A DNA stretch of 15,054 nt, taken from the NCBI GenBank assembly GCA_009924965.1, contig RFQN01000013.1, forward strand, positions 1 through 15,054, written 5' to 3'. Shown one piece after another: positions 1 to 9,400 of this stretch (its first letter is position 1; each line of letters starts with the position of its first letter). The translations under genes were made by a program, and so were the position numbers. The notes under the pieces are model-generated. The model had not been told where the DNA came from. It was given only the letters and a program-made list of their open reading frames with translations, and did not search any database. This DNA comes from Verrucomicrobiota bacterium. Its GTDB lineage: Bacteria > Verrucomicrobiota > Verrucomicrobiia > Opitutales > UBA953.

Positions 1-26
1 GGTAGGGACGCGACTGCGTCGCGTCC
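1..26 (+). repeat. REP-like hairpin element A
   Basis: GGTAG is followed by arm GGACGCGAC, loop TGC and a perfectly complementary arm GTCGCGTCC. It is the only one of the five copies on the plus strand and is the exact reverse complement of element B (87-112). The element touches the window edge, so any flank to the left is unseen. The GTAG at the foot of a short hairpin is the hallmark of REPs mobilised by RAYT (TnpA-REP) proteins; that link is inferred. Confidence 0.85.
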
Positions 27-86
27 GTTCGCCGATGGACCGAGGATCCCACCCTGCTTGGCTAGACTCGACTGCCTCCGGTCGAC

Positions 87-112
87 GGACGCGACGCAGT
101 CGCGTCCCTACC
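87..112 (-). repeat. REP-like hairpin element B (inverted copy of A)
   Basis: On the minus strand the element has the same 26 bases as element A: GGTAG, 9-nt arm, TGC loop, 9-nt arm. A and B face each other across 60 nt, with their GTAG ends outward, as in BIME-type REP pairs. The flank to the right, CCAAGGCC, recurs in slightly changed form (CTAAGGCC) after element C. Confidence 0.88.
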
Positions 113-125
113 CCAAGGCCATCTG

Positions 126-240
126 CCTCGATCCTGCCCTCAATCCAGCCCTCTACCCTGCCCTCGATCCTAACCTCTACCCTCGATTCAGCCATCGACG
201 CATCCCTCGATTCTGCCCTCGACCCTGCCCTCGATTCAGA
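126..240. repeat. Degenerate 12-bp tandem repeat
   Basis: About nine and a half units have the consensus CCTCGATYCTGC, starting at 126, 138, 150, 162, 174, 181, 193, 205, 217 and 229. The unit at 174 is cut to 7 nt. Differences are scattered, mostly at positions 5, 7-8 and 10-12. The array fills the space between REP-like elements B and D. An in-frame plus-strand reading gives a four-residue LDSA/LDPA-like repeat, but no gene signals support translation. Confidence 0.85.
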
Positions 241-247
241 CCCATCA

Positions 248-273
248 GGTCGTGACGCCGTCCCGACCCTACC
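248..273 (-). repeat. REP-like hairpin element D
   Basis: On the minus strand GGTAG is followed by arm GGTCGGGAC, loop GGC and arm GTCACGACC. Eight of nine pairs are Watson-Crick; the sixth is G-A. Compared with A and B, stem position 3 changed from A-T to T-A with pairing kept. Total length and layout (5+9+3+9) are unchanged. Confidence 0.8.
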
Positions 274-294
274 CATTGGTGGTTCTTCTTTGGA

Positions 295-320
295 GGGCGC
301 GGCGGAGCCACGCCCCTACC
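295..320 (-). repeat. REP-like hairpin element C
   Basis: On the minus strand GGTAG is followed by arm GGGCGTGGC, loop TCC and arm GCCGCGCCC. Eight pairs are Watson-Crick and the sixth is T-G. Positions 3 and 8 changed from A-T to G-C on both arms compared with A and B. The G-T wobble exists only on the GGTAG strand, so that strand folds better than its complement. Confidence 0.82.
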
Positions 321-341
321 CTAAGGCCCCCTACCCTATTT

Positions 342-397
342 CCGTAATCCGTACTCCGTAATCCGCACTCTGTACTCAGTACTCCGAACTCCGTACT
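342..397. repeat. 7-bp tandem repeat, eight units
   Basis: Eight uninterrupted 7-nt units have the consensus CCGTACT (AGTACGG on the minus strand). In order they are CCGTAAT, CCGTACT, CCGTAAT, CCGCACT, CTGTACT, CAGTACT, CCGAACT and CCGTACT. No unit has an insertion or deletion. The array fills the space between REP-like elements C and E. Because 7 is not a multiple of 3 it is unlikely to be coding. Confidence 0.9.
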
Positions 398-406
398 CCT
401 CCGTTA

Positions 407-432
407 GGACATCACGTGGTGCTGTCCCTACC
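407..432 (-). repeat. REP-like hairpin element E
   Basis: On the minus strand GGTAG is followed by arm GGACAGCAC, loop CAC and arm GTGATGTCC. Eight pairs are Watson-Crick and the sixth is G-A, the same odd pair as in element D. Positions 5 and 7 changed to A-T and C-G with pairing kept. It lies directly beyond the terminator of the giant gene. Confidence 0.82.
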
Positions 433-434
433 CC

Positions 435-465
435 AACAAAAAGCCCCGGGAGGGCCCGGGGCTTT
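435..465 (-). terminator. Intrinsic terminator of the giant gene
   Basis: A perfect 11-bp stem lies here. Read on the minus strand it begins 20 nt after the stop codon; the plus-strand arms are AAAGCCCCGGG (440-450) and CCCGGGGCTTT (455-465), with a 4-nt loop. The stem is G/C-rich in the core, and the minus-strand transcript continues into TTTTTGTT (435-442). On the plus strand the stem is followed by only three T, which are part of the stem, so the site works best for the minus strand. It ends two bases from REP-like element E. Confidence 0.93.
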
Positions 466-485
466 GTCACTGCATCGGCCGAAGC

Positions 486-3400
486 TTACTTGGCTTCCGC
501 GTCGGTCTTGCGCTTGCGGCGGCGGAGGGCGGCGAGGGCCAGGGCGAGGCCGGCGAGGCTCATGCCGTAGGTGGACGGCTCGGGGATCGCGGTCAGGACG
601 ATGGCGCCGTTGACGCTGTCGTTGGAGACCGTGAACCAATCGGCCTGGGCCGAGACGCCGTACTTGTCCTTGAAGTTGCTGTAATCGACCGTGAAGAGGT
701 CCGCCACGTTCGTCACGCCGTTGCCCAAGGTGAGCGTGCCGTACGTGAAGAGCGTGAAGTTCTTCGGGTCGTTCCAAGCGAAGGTCTGGTTGGCGAGGTT
801 GCCGCCCGCGACGTTCGCGCCGTCGAGCGAGACGACGTTCAGCGTCATGCGGTTCGACGAGGACAGGCCGGCGAGGTTGAGCGCGCCCGTGACGACCACG
901 GAGTCGAAGCCGACGCCGGCGGCGCCCGCGCCGTCCTTCATCGTCATCGTGTAGGCGGAGCCACCGGCGAAGCCGAGGCTGGTGAGCGTGCCCGAGCCCT
1001 TCGCGGTCGTGCCCGACTCGAAGGCCAGCTTGGCCACCTGGTCGGCCGTGACGGCGACGGACTGGCCGCCGGCGTAGGTCATCGTGCCCGTGTAGTTCGA
1101 GCCGCTGGTCACCGCGCCGCCCGTGTTGCGGACCGCGTTGTTGAAGCCGGAGGCGAAGTCGAGCGTCGCGCCCGTCGGGACGATCACGCGGCCCGAACCG
1201 AGCGAGCCCGCGGCGATGGTCTTCGTGCCGCTGTAGGCGAGGGTCACGTCGCCGGTGTAGCCTGCGGCGTTCGCGAGCGAGCCGTTCGTGTAGGCGATGG
1301 CGGAGGTCGCCGTCTTGCCGGTGAAGTCGACGTTGCCGCCCGCGAGCGTGATGGCGTTGTTGAGGCCGTTGCTGGTCACGGTGACCGCATCGCCGGCGCC
1401 GACGAGGAGGACGCCATGGCCGAGCGTGCCGGCCGCGACCGAGACCGTGCCGAGGACGTCCAGGTTGCCGGTGTAGTTGTCGGCGTTGGCGAGCTGACCG
1501 GACAGATAGCCGATGGCCTTGGTCGAAGCCAGGCCCTGGAGGTTGATCGTGCCGCCCGAGAGGGTGACCGCGCCGGCCGAGATGCCCGCCGTCGCGTCGA
1601 GGGTCGACTTGACGATGAGCGTGCCGGTGAAGCTCGACAGGCCGGTGAGCGACCCGCCGTTGAGCTCGATGTCGCGGGTCTCGCCGTTGACCGCCGCCGT
1701 CTGGCCGGTGAGGACGCCGACCTTGGTGTTAGGACCAGCGAGACCGAGGAGACCCGAGTTGAGCGAAGCCGCCGTGAAGGTGACCGTGCCGGTGTAGGCC
1801 GAGGTCAGCTGCAGCTGGCCGCCATCGAGGACGATCGAGGCGCCCGTCGCATTGAGGCTGTTGAGGTTCAGGTAGGAACCGGAGCCGACCGTGACCGTCG
1901 CGGTGCCGAGGGCAGCAGCGTCGGCGATCTTGAGGGAGCCGCCGAGGACGTTGATCGGGCCCGTGATGGCGTTGGCCGTGCCGAGGATGAGCGTCCCGCC
2001 GTCGGTCTTGACCAAGGTACCGGCCGAGGTGATCGCCGAGGCGAAGGTCACGATGTTGCCGTTGGTGTCGACCGTGAAGGTCGTGCCGGCGCCGATCGTA
2101 CCGAGCTTGGCGGAGACGTCGGTCTGGTTGCCCGTTCCGTAGAGCAGCGTGGCGTTGCCGGAGACGTTCAGGGCCGAGGCGTTGATGATCGCGTTGTAGG
2201 AGTTGAGGGCCAAGGTGCCGGCCGTCAGGTCAATCGGGCCAGTGTAACCCGTGTTGTTGCCCGAGATGGTCAGCAGGCCGTTGCCCGACTTCGTCAAGCC
2301 GGCGGAACCGCTCAGGGCGCCGGTGAGGGTAAGCGTAGCACCCGTGTCGACCGAGGCCGTGGTGGCCGAGGCCAAGGCCACGTCGGTGGCGATGGTGTGG
2401 CTACCGGCGGTGGCCGTGACCGTGGCGTTGCCCGAACCAGAAGCGAGCGTGAGCGAACCGCTGGAGCCGATGTCGAGGGTGTAACCACCGCCCGTCGTGT
2501 TGAAGGTGATGGCCTTCAAGCTCGGGGCCGCGCCGTCGAGGGTGACGGTGGCCGTGGAACCAGCGGTGAGGCCGGCGTTGCTGAAGGTCGCGGTATCGAC
2601 GTTGGCGAAGGCCGCATCGAGACCCGGCGAGCCCTCGTTGGCGCCCCAGTTGACGCCGAAGCCGGAGTTCAGGCGACCCCACGAGCCGGAAGCCGCGTTC
2701 CAGGTCGAGAGACCGGAGTAGACTTGACCAGTGGTGGTCACGTTAGCCGAGGTCGTGAGCGACTTCGCGTCGAGGCCCGAGACGGTGTTCGTCGAGGTCA
2801 GCGTGAAGTTCACGCCGCCAGCCAGCGAGCCAGCCGAGGCGGAGGAAGCGGTGAAGACCAGGTTGCCCGAGGTGTCGGCCACCAGCTCGGAGAGCGTGTT
2901 GACCGAGACGCCCGTGACCGCCGTGGCGGTGGCCGTCAGGTTATCCTGATAGGTCGCGTTGGTGATCTTGGCATTGCTGACCGAGAGGTTGCGGGTGACC
3001 GCCGCGGCGCCCACGTGGATGTTGCCGAAGGCGACCGTGGTGTCGGCGATGACCGCGTTGGCGTAGTCGTAAGCGGCGCCGGTGACGGCGACGGACTGGC
3101 CGGTGAGGCCGACGTTGGTCAGGCCGCTGACGCCGGTCTGGACCTTGGAGGTCAGGGCCAGCGAGACGGTGTCGGCGAGGCTACCCGCGGAGAAGGCGGT
3201 GAGGCCCAGGTTGGCCGAGCTGCCGGCGGCGATGTCGGCCGGGCTGGAGACCGTGAGGTTGGCGTTCGTCTTGGAGGCCACGGCCGCGAGGTCGTCCTGG
3301 TAGGTGGCGTTGCCGCCCGTGAGGACGGTGTTGGTCAGCGAGAGGTTGTTGGTCACGCCCGTGCGGACGTTGCCGAAGGACACCGAGTTGGCGGCGAGGG

Positions 3401-6400
3401 TCGCCGTCGCGAGGTCGTAAGCCGCGCCGGTGACGGCGATCGTCTGGCCCGTCAGGCCGAGGTTGGTCAAGCCGGTCACGCCCGACTGCGCCTTGGAGGT
3501 GAGGGTCAGCGAGACGGTGTCGGTGAGGGCACCGGCCTTCGCGGCCGAGATCGTCACGTTGCCGGAGTTGCCGGCGGCGAGGAGCGTCGGGCTGGAGAGG
3601 CCGACGTTGGCGCTGGTCTTGGCGCCGGAGACCTGCAGGTCGTCCTGGTAGGTGGCGTTGCCGCCCGTGAGGACGGTGTTGGTCAGCGCGACGTCCTGCG
3701 AGGCGCCGGTGCGGACGTTGCCGAAGGACGCGGAGGTCGCGGCGAGGGTCGCCGTGGCGTAGTCGTAGACGTTGCCCGAGAGCGCCACGGTGCCGGAGAC
3801 CAGCGACGTGTTGCTGAAGGTGCCGACGCCGACGGAGGAGACGGTGACGCTGGCGTTGCCCGACTTGGCACCAGCCGTGGTGGCGTCGAGGGCGAGCGTC
3901 ACGACACCGGTCGTGCCGGCGGCGGCGGACGTGAAGCCCGTGCCGTTGGCCGAGACGGTGGCGGTGAGGGCTTCGCTGAAGCCGTCGGCCGTGGCCGTGT
4001 TGGCGAAGTTGCGGGTAGTCGAGAGCGTGCTGGCGCCCGGACGGACGTTGCCGAAGTCGACGGTGGCCGGGAGCGTGCCCGTCGTGGTGGCGACGCGGAC
4101 GAGGTTGACGCCCGTGACACCGGCGTTCTTCACGACGACCTGGTGGAGGACGGCGTTGTCGATGCCGACGAGGTCGAAGGCCGCGAAGCTGCCCGTGGTG
4201 GCGCCGGCGCCATTGATGATCTGGTAAGCGCCTGCACCGGCGTTGTTCGAGGTCAGGCGGAGCGTGCCACCGAGGGTGACGTCGCCGCCGACGTTGGTCT
4301 TGGCCGTAGCGTTCGGCGAGAAGGCCGTGCCCGGAGCACCCAGGACGACCGCGTAGGTACCGGCCAGGGTGAGGTTACCGTCGACCGTGAGGCCGGTGGC
4401 GTTGAGGGTGGCGCCGGAGGCGATGGCCAAGGCGTTGGCGGCGCCGACGTTGACGGCGCCCGTGCCGGTGAGCGTCTGGCCCGAGGCGAGCGTGAAGCCA
4501 ACTCGTCCCGGAGCGGAGGCGTCGAAGGTGCCGGCGGCACCGACCGCGATGGTCGCCGGGGTGTCGAGCGAGCCGAAGGCCGAGAGGGCGAGCGTGCCGC
4601 CAAGGACGCCGGCCGTGCCGGTGAGGGCGTTGGCGGAGTCGAGGGTCAGCGTGCCGTTGCCCGTCTTGGTGAGGGTACCCGAGCCGGACAGCGAGTGCGT
4701 GAAGGTCACGTCGTTGCCGTTGGTGTTGATGGTGCCCGTCTTGCCGGCGGCGACCGTCAGGCCGTTGGAGACGTCGTCGCTGTTGCCCGCGGCGAACTTG
4801 AGCGTGGCGTTGCCGGTGAAGACCAGGCCCGTGGAGGAGGCCAGCGTGTTGGTGCCGGCGATTTCGAGCGTGCCCTGGGCGAGGTTGAAGCTACCCGTGA
4901 AGGCGTTGGTGGCCGAGAGCGTCAGCGTGCCGTTACCGGTCTTGGCGAAGTTACCCGCGCCATTGAGCGCCGAAGCGAAGGTCACGTTCTCGCCGTTGGT
5001 GTCGATCGTGCCGGTCTTGCCAGCGGCCGCGACGAGCGACGGCGACATGTCCGTGGTCACGCCCGTGGCGTACTTGAGGGTGGCGTTACCGGTGAAGGTC
5101 AGCGAGGACGGCGAACCGAAGCTCAGGCCGTTGAGGACACCCGCCAAGGAGTTCTGCTTGGCCATGGTCAGCGTACCTTCAGCCAAGGTGAGGTTGCCGG
5201 AGGCGAAGGAGTCGAGGCCTTCCAGGATCAGCTCGCCACTACCCTTCTTGGTGAACTCGAACTGGCCGAAGAGCGCCGTGCCGAAGGTCACCGTGTTGGC
5301 GCCCGTATCGATGGTCAGCGCCGGGATGGCGGCGGTGTCGAGGCGGTTGGAGACGTCCGTGGTCACGCCCGTGCCGTAGACGATGGTGCCGGCCTTGTTA
5401 TAGTTCGAGCCTGCGCCGAAGTGGATGATCGCGCCTAGGCTGCCACCGGCGACGGCGGTCGCGGAGTTCAGGACGATGGTGTTGTCCGCCACGAGGCCGC
5501 CGGCGAAGTTGCTGGTGCCGCCGAGGATCAGCTTGCCCGAGCCCGCCTGGGTGAGCGTGCCGGCGCCGGTGACGGAGCCGTTGATGGTTACGTCCTTGGT
5601 GCCCGCGGCGATGGTCAGGTTGGCGAAGCCGTCCACCACGTTGATGGACTGAGCGATGGTGCCCGAGACGGACGTGCCGAGCTGCAGGGTGGCCGAAGTC
5701 GTGCCGCTGGGGAGGTTGATGTTGGCGCCCGAACCGAGGGCCGCGGAGTTGCCAAGGACCACCGTGCCACCGAGGAGGTCGGTGTCGCCGGCGTAGGTGT
5801 TGACGCCGTTGAGGACGATGGTACCGCCGTTGGTCGAGCCGAGGGCGAGCTTACCACCGGTCGAGCCCGTGCCCGTGCCGCTGGCGATGACCGAGTTGAC
5901 CGTGAGGGTCGTGCCGTTGGCCGGAGCCAAGGTACCGGAGCCGTTGACGTCGAGCGTCAGGCCACGGTTGGCGGCGAGGGTCACATCGGCGGTGGTGCGG
6001 AGGCTGCCGCCGTTGAAGGCGAGGCTGTCGGCCACGAAGCTGGTCGGCTCAACCCCGAGGGCGGACACGTCGCTGATGACGATGGCGCCGCCGGTGAGGG
6101 CGATCTTGCCCGTGTAGGTGGAGTTGGCGGCGAGCGTCAAGGTGCCCGGGGTCTGGCCCGAACCCGCCTTGATGAGCTGGCCATTGCCGAGCAACGGCGA
6201 GGTCAACGTCACGTCGAGGCCGGTCGTGTCGATGGTCACCGGCGCGTTGATGGTGAGCTGCGTGAGCGACAGCGTGGTCGCCGCGCCGAGGTTGAACTGG
6301 AGGCCGCCGCCGTTGAAGACCAGACCGCTGGCCGGGACAGCCGCCGCGGCGTCGATGCGGAGCGTGCCGCCGTTGACGATGACGCCCGAGCTGGCGGACG

Positions 6401-9400
6401 CGCTGCCGGTGAGGGCGAGCGTACCCGCGGCGAGGATGGTGTCGCCGGTGTAGGTGTTGGCGCCCGAGAGGAGCAACGTGCCCGCGCCCGTCTTGGTGAG
6501 GCTGGCGACGCCCGAGATCACGCCCGTGATGTTGACCGAGGAACCCGTGCCGATGTCCGGCACATCGAGCGTCGAGTTGGTGTCGAGGGTGATGTTCTTG
6601 GCGAAGGTCAGGGCACGGTTGAGTCCCGGCGCCAGGCGGCCACCCAGCGAGGAGACCGAGTTCACGTCGAAGGCCGCGTAGTCGCCCGGGGTCGTGGAGA
6701 CCGCACCGAGCTTGATGCCGACGCCGATGCCGGAGCCGTTCACCGGGCCGAAGCCGCCGCCGCCGTTCATCACGCGGAGGTCGATGTCGTACCAACCAGC
6801 GGTCGCGGCGGTGAAGGTGCCCGTCGAGAAATCGGCGTAGGCCGTGCTGTTGAAGATCTGCGTGCCGTTGATGAGCAGGCGACCGGAGTCGTCGAAGTTC
6901 TTGGAGAACGAGTAGGTGCCGACCGGGAGATAGACCTTGCCGAGGAAGCCCTTGGTCATGTTCGCGCCAATCGAATCAGGGTTGGACGCGCTGTTGGTGT
7001 GCAGGACCGCGAAGTTATCCGTGATGGCCGTGGACACCGGTGCGCCGGTGTACATGGCGGTGCCGGAGGCGGTGAAGCCGTTGAGGCTCTGGTAGTCGAA
7101 GCGGAGGCCGCCGCCGTTGAGGTGGAGCGTGCCCGTGCCGATGTTGGCCGCGCCGAGCGCACCGACGGACACTGTGCCGGCGTTGACCGTGAGGTCGCCG
7201 CTGAAGGTGTTGTTGCCGATGAGGCTGAGGTTGCCGTTGCCGGTCTTGGTCAGGCCGCCCGTGCCGGTGATGTCGCCCGCGATGGTGAGGTTGCTGCCGC
7301 CCACGTTGACGGTGCGGTTGCCGGTGACCGTGACCGCGCCGCGGCCGAGGTTGAGGGCCTGCGTGCCGACGAAGTTGAGGTTACCCGCGATCGCCAGGTT
7401 CGGCGAGTTCGTGAAGGTCACGCCAGCCGGGCCGGTGGAGTCGAAGGTCGAGCCCGCGCCGAAGGTGATCGTACCGGAACCAGCCGAGAGCGGGTGGTTG
7501 AAGTTCACCACGCCCGGTCCGAGGACGAGGCCGCCGGAGAACGTGTTCGCGGCGCCGAGGGTCAGGTTGCCCGTGCCCACCTTAGTGACCGAGCCTGCGC
7601 CCGTCAGGACTTCGTTCATCACGATATTGCCGGAACCGCCGAGGTTGAGCGGGCCATTGACGGCCACGTCCGTGTTCACGCTGCCGCTGAAAGTGAGCGT
7701 CTGACCAGCGTTGACCGGGTTGTAGGCGAAGGTACCGCCCGTGACCGCATTGACCGTGAAGGCCTGGCCGGACGAGTGGCTGTCGCCGGTGACGGTGATC
7801 TGACCGCCGGCGAGGACGCGGCGGGCGGCGTAGTCGGCCAGCTGGCCGACGCCGGCGTAGGACCAGTTCGGCATCGTCCAGACGCCGCCGGTGTTGACGG
7901 TGATGATACCGGTGTTGTTGTAGGCCAAATTGTAGAGCTTACCCGTGGCCGTGAGGGCCAACGTGCTGCCCGAATTGATGGTGATGTTGCCGCTGTTGCT
8001 CTGGCTGGCGGTGACAGTGATGTTGCCGCCGGTCAGGGTCATGCCGCCCCAAGTGCCGGTACCCGCAAGGACCACCGAGCCCGCGTTGGCGTACAAGGTG
8101 CCGGTGTTGGTGTTCGTGCCCGTGAAGGTCTGCGTGCCGGTGCCGACCTTCGTGAGGCTGAGGGTGTACGTGGTGCTGGCTTCGGTCAAGGTACCGTCGA
8201 AGGTCGCATCGGCGTTGTTGCCGCCGACGTTCAGGTTACCGGCGATGGCGTTCGTGGTCACCGTGCCGAGGCCGGTCAGGCTGCCGATGAGCTCGGAGCC
8301 GGCGGACATCGCCAGCGTCGAACCGGTGTTGATGGTCACGACCGCGGCATCCGGGATGCCGTTGACGAGGCCGGCGGCTTGAGTGCCGACCTGGACGTTA
8401 CCGGTGCCGGCGAGGGTCACGTTGCCCGAGAAGGTATTGACGCCGACGGAGGCGAGGATCGCGCGGCCCGTGCCGATGAACGTGACGTTGCCCGTGCCGC
8501 TGATGCCGCCGAAGTCGGTGCGGTCGGCCGCGTTGGCGTCGAACTGGACGTCGCGGGCGAGGACGATGTTGTTGAAGCCGAACACGCCTGTGCCGGCGAT
8601 GTTGTCGGCGGAACCGATGGTCGCCGTGCCCGTGCCGTTGGCCGAGACCACGACCTTATTGGCCAGGTAGGTGCCGGCGGTCGGACGGGTCGCGTCGAAG
8701 TAGAGGGCCGTGTTGGCCGTGCCGGTGTTGGCGTCGCCCAAGGTCACCGTGCCGGTGCCGAGCGAGCCGATGTGGCGGACGTTGATGCGGCCGTTGCTGA
8801 TGGTCGCGCCGCCCGAGAAGGTATTCGCCACCGTGCCGGCCATGGTCAGCGTGCCCGTGCCCGTCTTGACGATCGAACCGAAGCCCGCGAGGACGTTCGC
8901 CGAGGAGTTGGTCAACGTGATGTTGATCGCGTTGTTGTTGACCGTGACGAAGGTCGGGGTGACGGCGCCGGCGAAGGCGATGTTGTTGTGGGCCAGCGTG
9001 GCGGTGTCGTCGATCGTGACGACGTCGCCGTAGATGAACTTGTCGGCGAGCGAGGTGGCGGCGTTGGTGAAGTTCAACGCGGTCGTGCCGGCGTTCCAGG
9101 TGTTGCTGGCCAAGCCCGTCCAGGTGAGCGAGCCGTAGCCCAGCTGCAGGTTGACCGCGTTGCTGGTGACCGTGAAGGTCGGGGCCTGACGGTAGCTGCC
9201 GGCGCCGGTGAGGACGAAGTTCGACGCCAAGGCGTTCGTCGAGGCGAACGACAGGATCGGGAAGGCGTTCGCGTCCGCCGGGCCGTTGAGGAGGTTGACG
9301 GTGACCGTGCCGTTGACGGTGAGGGCGCCAAGCGCGGTGAGGCGCGAGGCGGCCAGCGGGTCGGTCTGGAAGGCCGTGTTGTTGTTGAAGGTGATGGACT

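Larger units (their letters stand above)
2724..4082 (-). other. Four choice-of-anchor-D-like (ASH/Ig-fold type) units
   Basis: Four units carry the landmark FGNV/I: DFGNVRPGAS (Phe codon at 4053), SFGNVRTGAS (3723), SFGNVRTGVT (3375) and AFGNIHVGAA (3027). Spacings are 330, 348 and 348 bp, that is 110, 116 and 116 residues. After FGN come a strand (LTNT or VSNA), the motif ATYQDDL or ATYQDNL (in unit 1, ADGFSEAL), a GxVxVxxSGxVY-type ending and TG-x-VYDYA linkers. This layout matches choice-of-anchor-D domains of Verrucomicrobiota and Planctomycetota surface proteins, thought to be Ig-like beta-sandwiches. The block interrupts the PATR array, giving the fibre a non-helical rigid segment. Family assignment is by motif only. 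Confidence 0.75.

Noticed and set aside
1..112. Terminal inverted repeats of an insertion sequence
   Set aside because: The 26-bp inverted copies enclose only 60 nt and no transposase. Each copy is itself a hairpin and recurs singly three more times, which fits REP elements better.
35..361. Plus-strand open frame of 108 codons in the intergenic region
   Set aside because: Its product is the translation of the 12-bp tandem repeat (LDSALDPALDS-like) running across three REP-like elements. I saw no ribosome-binding site, and it overlaps non-coding repeats that change length by 7 nt.
1..432. CRISPR array
   Set aside because: Repeats here are short hairpins in mixed orientation with irregular spacing, plus 7-bp and 12-bp tandem repeats. 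There are no regular 30-40-bp spacers and no cas genes.
1416..5438. Plus-strand open frame of 1,340 codons antisense to the giant gene
   Set aside because: It lies fully inside the minus-strand gene, and its product is an Arg/Gly/Asp/Glu/Val-rich string without domains. GC-rich coding DNA with few TTA, CTA and TCA codons on the sense strand naturally leaves long antisense frames open.
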